Source: Afipia massiliensis (GTDB taxonomy: Bacteria; Pseudomonadota; Alphaproteobacteria; Rhizobiales; Xanthobacteraceae). Taken from it: 64,000 nucleotides of DNA. The notes under the pieces were generated by a model. That model ran no database searches. It was not told the origin of the DNA and saw only the letters and a program-made list of their open reading frames with translations. The stretch covers positions 4,279,501 to 4,343,500 of the forward strand of contig NZ_LBIA02000001.1 in assembly GCF_001006325.2 (NCBI RefSeq). Reading direction: 5' to 3'. The stretch's first letter is position 1. Each line of letters begins with the position of its first letter. Below, in pieces: positions 63,336 through 64,000 of this stretch. Both the position numbers and the translations under genes were made by a program.

Positions 63336-64000
63336 ATACTGCCCGCCGGTCGCCGCCGATCCCGCAACGCTGCCCGGAAAGAAATTCGCTCCGCCGCCGT
63401 TTGTGTTGATGACTGCGTTGCTGTTCGCGGTATACCGCGCTCCTGTGGCCGAACCTGAGTATGTGACGTTTGTATTCGTGATGAAGCCAAGCCTGTCCGC
63501 AAAAGCGAAGCCTCCGGAAAAGGCCAGGGTGCCGGTCAGAGTCACGGTCAGATTAACCAGATTAATGTATCCAGCCGGGGATGCCGAATGATGCCGGACG
63601 GCGGATCCGTTGATGGTGTAGTTCACTCCGCTAATCAGGATGGAGCCGTATTGGGTCGCACGCAGGTGATTGGCTGCGCATGCTCCAAAGCTCACATTGC
63701 CGCTCACGGTTATAAACCCGCCTGTCGATGCATCGAGTGCCGACCCCGATGTCGTTGTCCTGAATTCAAATCCCTCAACATTGAGGCGTCCGTTTGCACT
63801 GCAAGTGATGCATGCTGCGCCGGTTGTGGAGATGATGCAGTTGGCAGGCGTTGTCGTATCGCCCCGCAGCGTGACCGTGCCGGCGCCGATCTATGCACCA
63901 TTGACCGCGGCACCGCTGGTGTACGTGCCGGAGCCAACCTGGATCGTCACATTGTAAATTGACAGATCGAGCGCGGCGACAATGTCGATTGCCTTCTGAA
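63330..64000 (-). pseudogene. Tail-fibre-like beta-helix protein, C-terminal part, interrupted by an in-frame stop
   Basis: Partial at the window edge. Reading from 63998, the frame gives a beta-helix-like sequence ('DIVAALDLSIYNVTIQVGSG' then TYTSGAAVNGA), a TAG at 63891-63893, then continues in the same frame ('IGAGTVTLRGDTTTPANC') to the true stop at 63330, with the ending 'GGANFFPGSVAGSAATGGQY'. Such endings are common in phage and GTA tail fibres. No start lies near the break, so either the gene is decayed or the stop is read through. The tail-to-tail neighbour ends six bases inside it. Confidence 0.7.

Overview
The window reads as chromosome of a high-GC alphaproteobacterium of the Bradyrhizobium / Afipia / Rhodopseudomonas group (Nitrobacteraceae). 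The evidence is the CoxMN-type cytochrome oxidase genes, the split ccmI-ccmE-ccmF-ccmH cytochrome c maturation cluster next to degP and glnE, a DUF2336 protein, FeuPQ-like regulators, a GTA-type 3TM holin, and several families of intergenic palindromic repeats. No rRNA, tRNA, CRISPR array or complete insertion sequence was found. Assignments come from reading translations and motifs by eye; no database search was possible.

Layout. 1-1459: an alternative aa3-type oxidase (subunit I cut by the window edge, subunit II complete). 2033-6630: a DUF2189 membrane protein, a TetR/MFS divergent pair with a palindromic operator, and an ABC-F ATPase. 6734-17533: a type I secretion locus on the minus strand. 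It runs, in transcription order, from a Q/N/D/K-rich low-complexity protein through a repeat protein, an ABC exporter, an HlyD adaptor and an acyltransferase-TPR fusion to a FecR/cadherin-like protein with a His-rich patch. None of the candidate secreted proteins carries RTX nonapeptides. 18020-20572: two unknown proteins and a LuxR-type regulator with a degenerate receiver.

20628-31311 is one apparent seven-gene operon: two Opp/Dpp-type ATPases, a Tat-exported binding protein, two permeases, an acyl-CoA ligase and a single-chain biotin-dependent acyl-CoA carboxylase, opposite a GntR regulator. It suggests uptake of a carboxylate, activation to a CoA ester and carboxylation. 32562-37951 holds an AhpD-like protein, an enoyl-CoA hydratase, a prokaryotic ionotropic-glutamate-receptor-like protein, an alcohol dehydrogenase and a CDF metal transporter. 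38291-45665 holds a PAS histidine kinase whose tail overlaps glnE antisense, then glnE in an operon with a two-component system. 46195-52344 is degP and the ccm genes. 52515-55239 holds a cyclase gene bracketed by a partial duplication of the DUF2336 gene tail. 55342-56721 is an AT-richer three-gene cassette with overlapping genes, including an XRE-type regulator. 56821-59057 is a FeuPQ-like two-component system. 59159-64000 looks phage- or GTA-derived: a lysis cassette (small membrane protein, GH108 endolysin, 3TM holin), two methyltransferase genes (one fused to a glycosyltransferase-like domain), and a tail-fibre-like gene with an in-frame stop.

Stem-loop repeats recur between genes. One 160-bp two-hairpin module occurs twice in opposite orientation, and an 84-90 bp palindromic element occurs three times. 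Several of these sit inside operons (ccmI/ccmE, ccmF/ccmH, feuP/feuQ, endolysin/holin).
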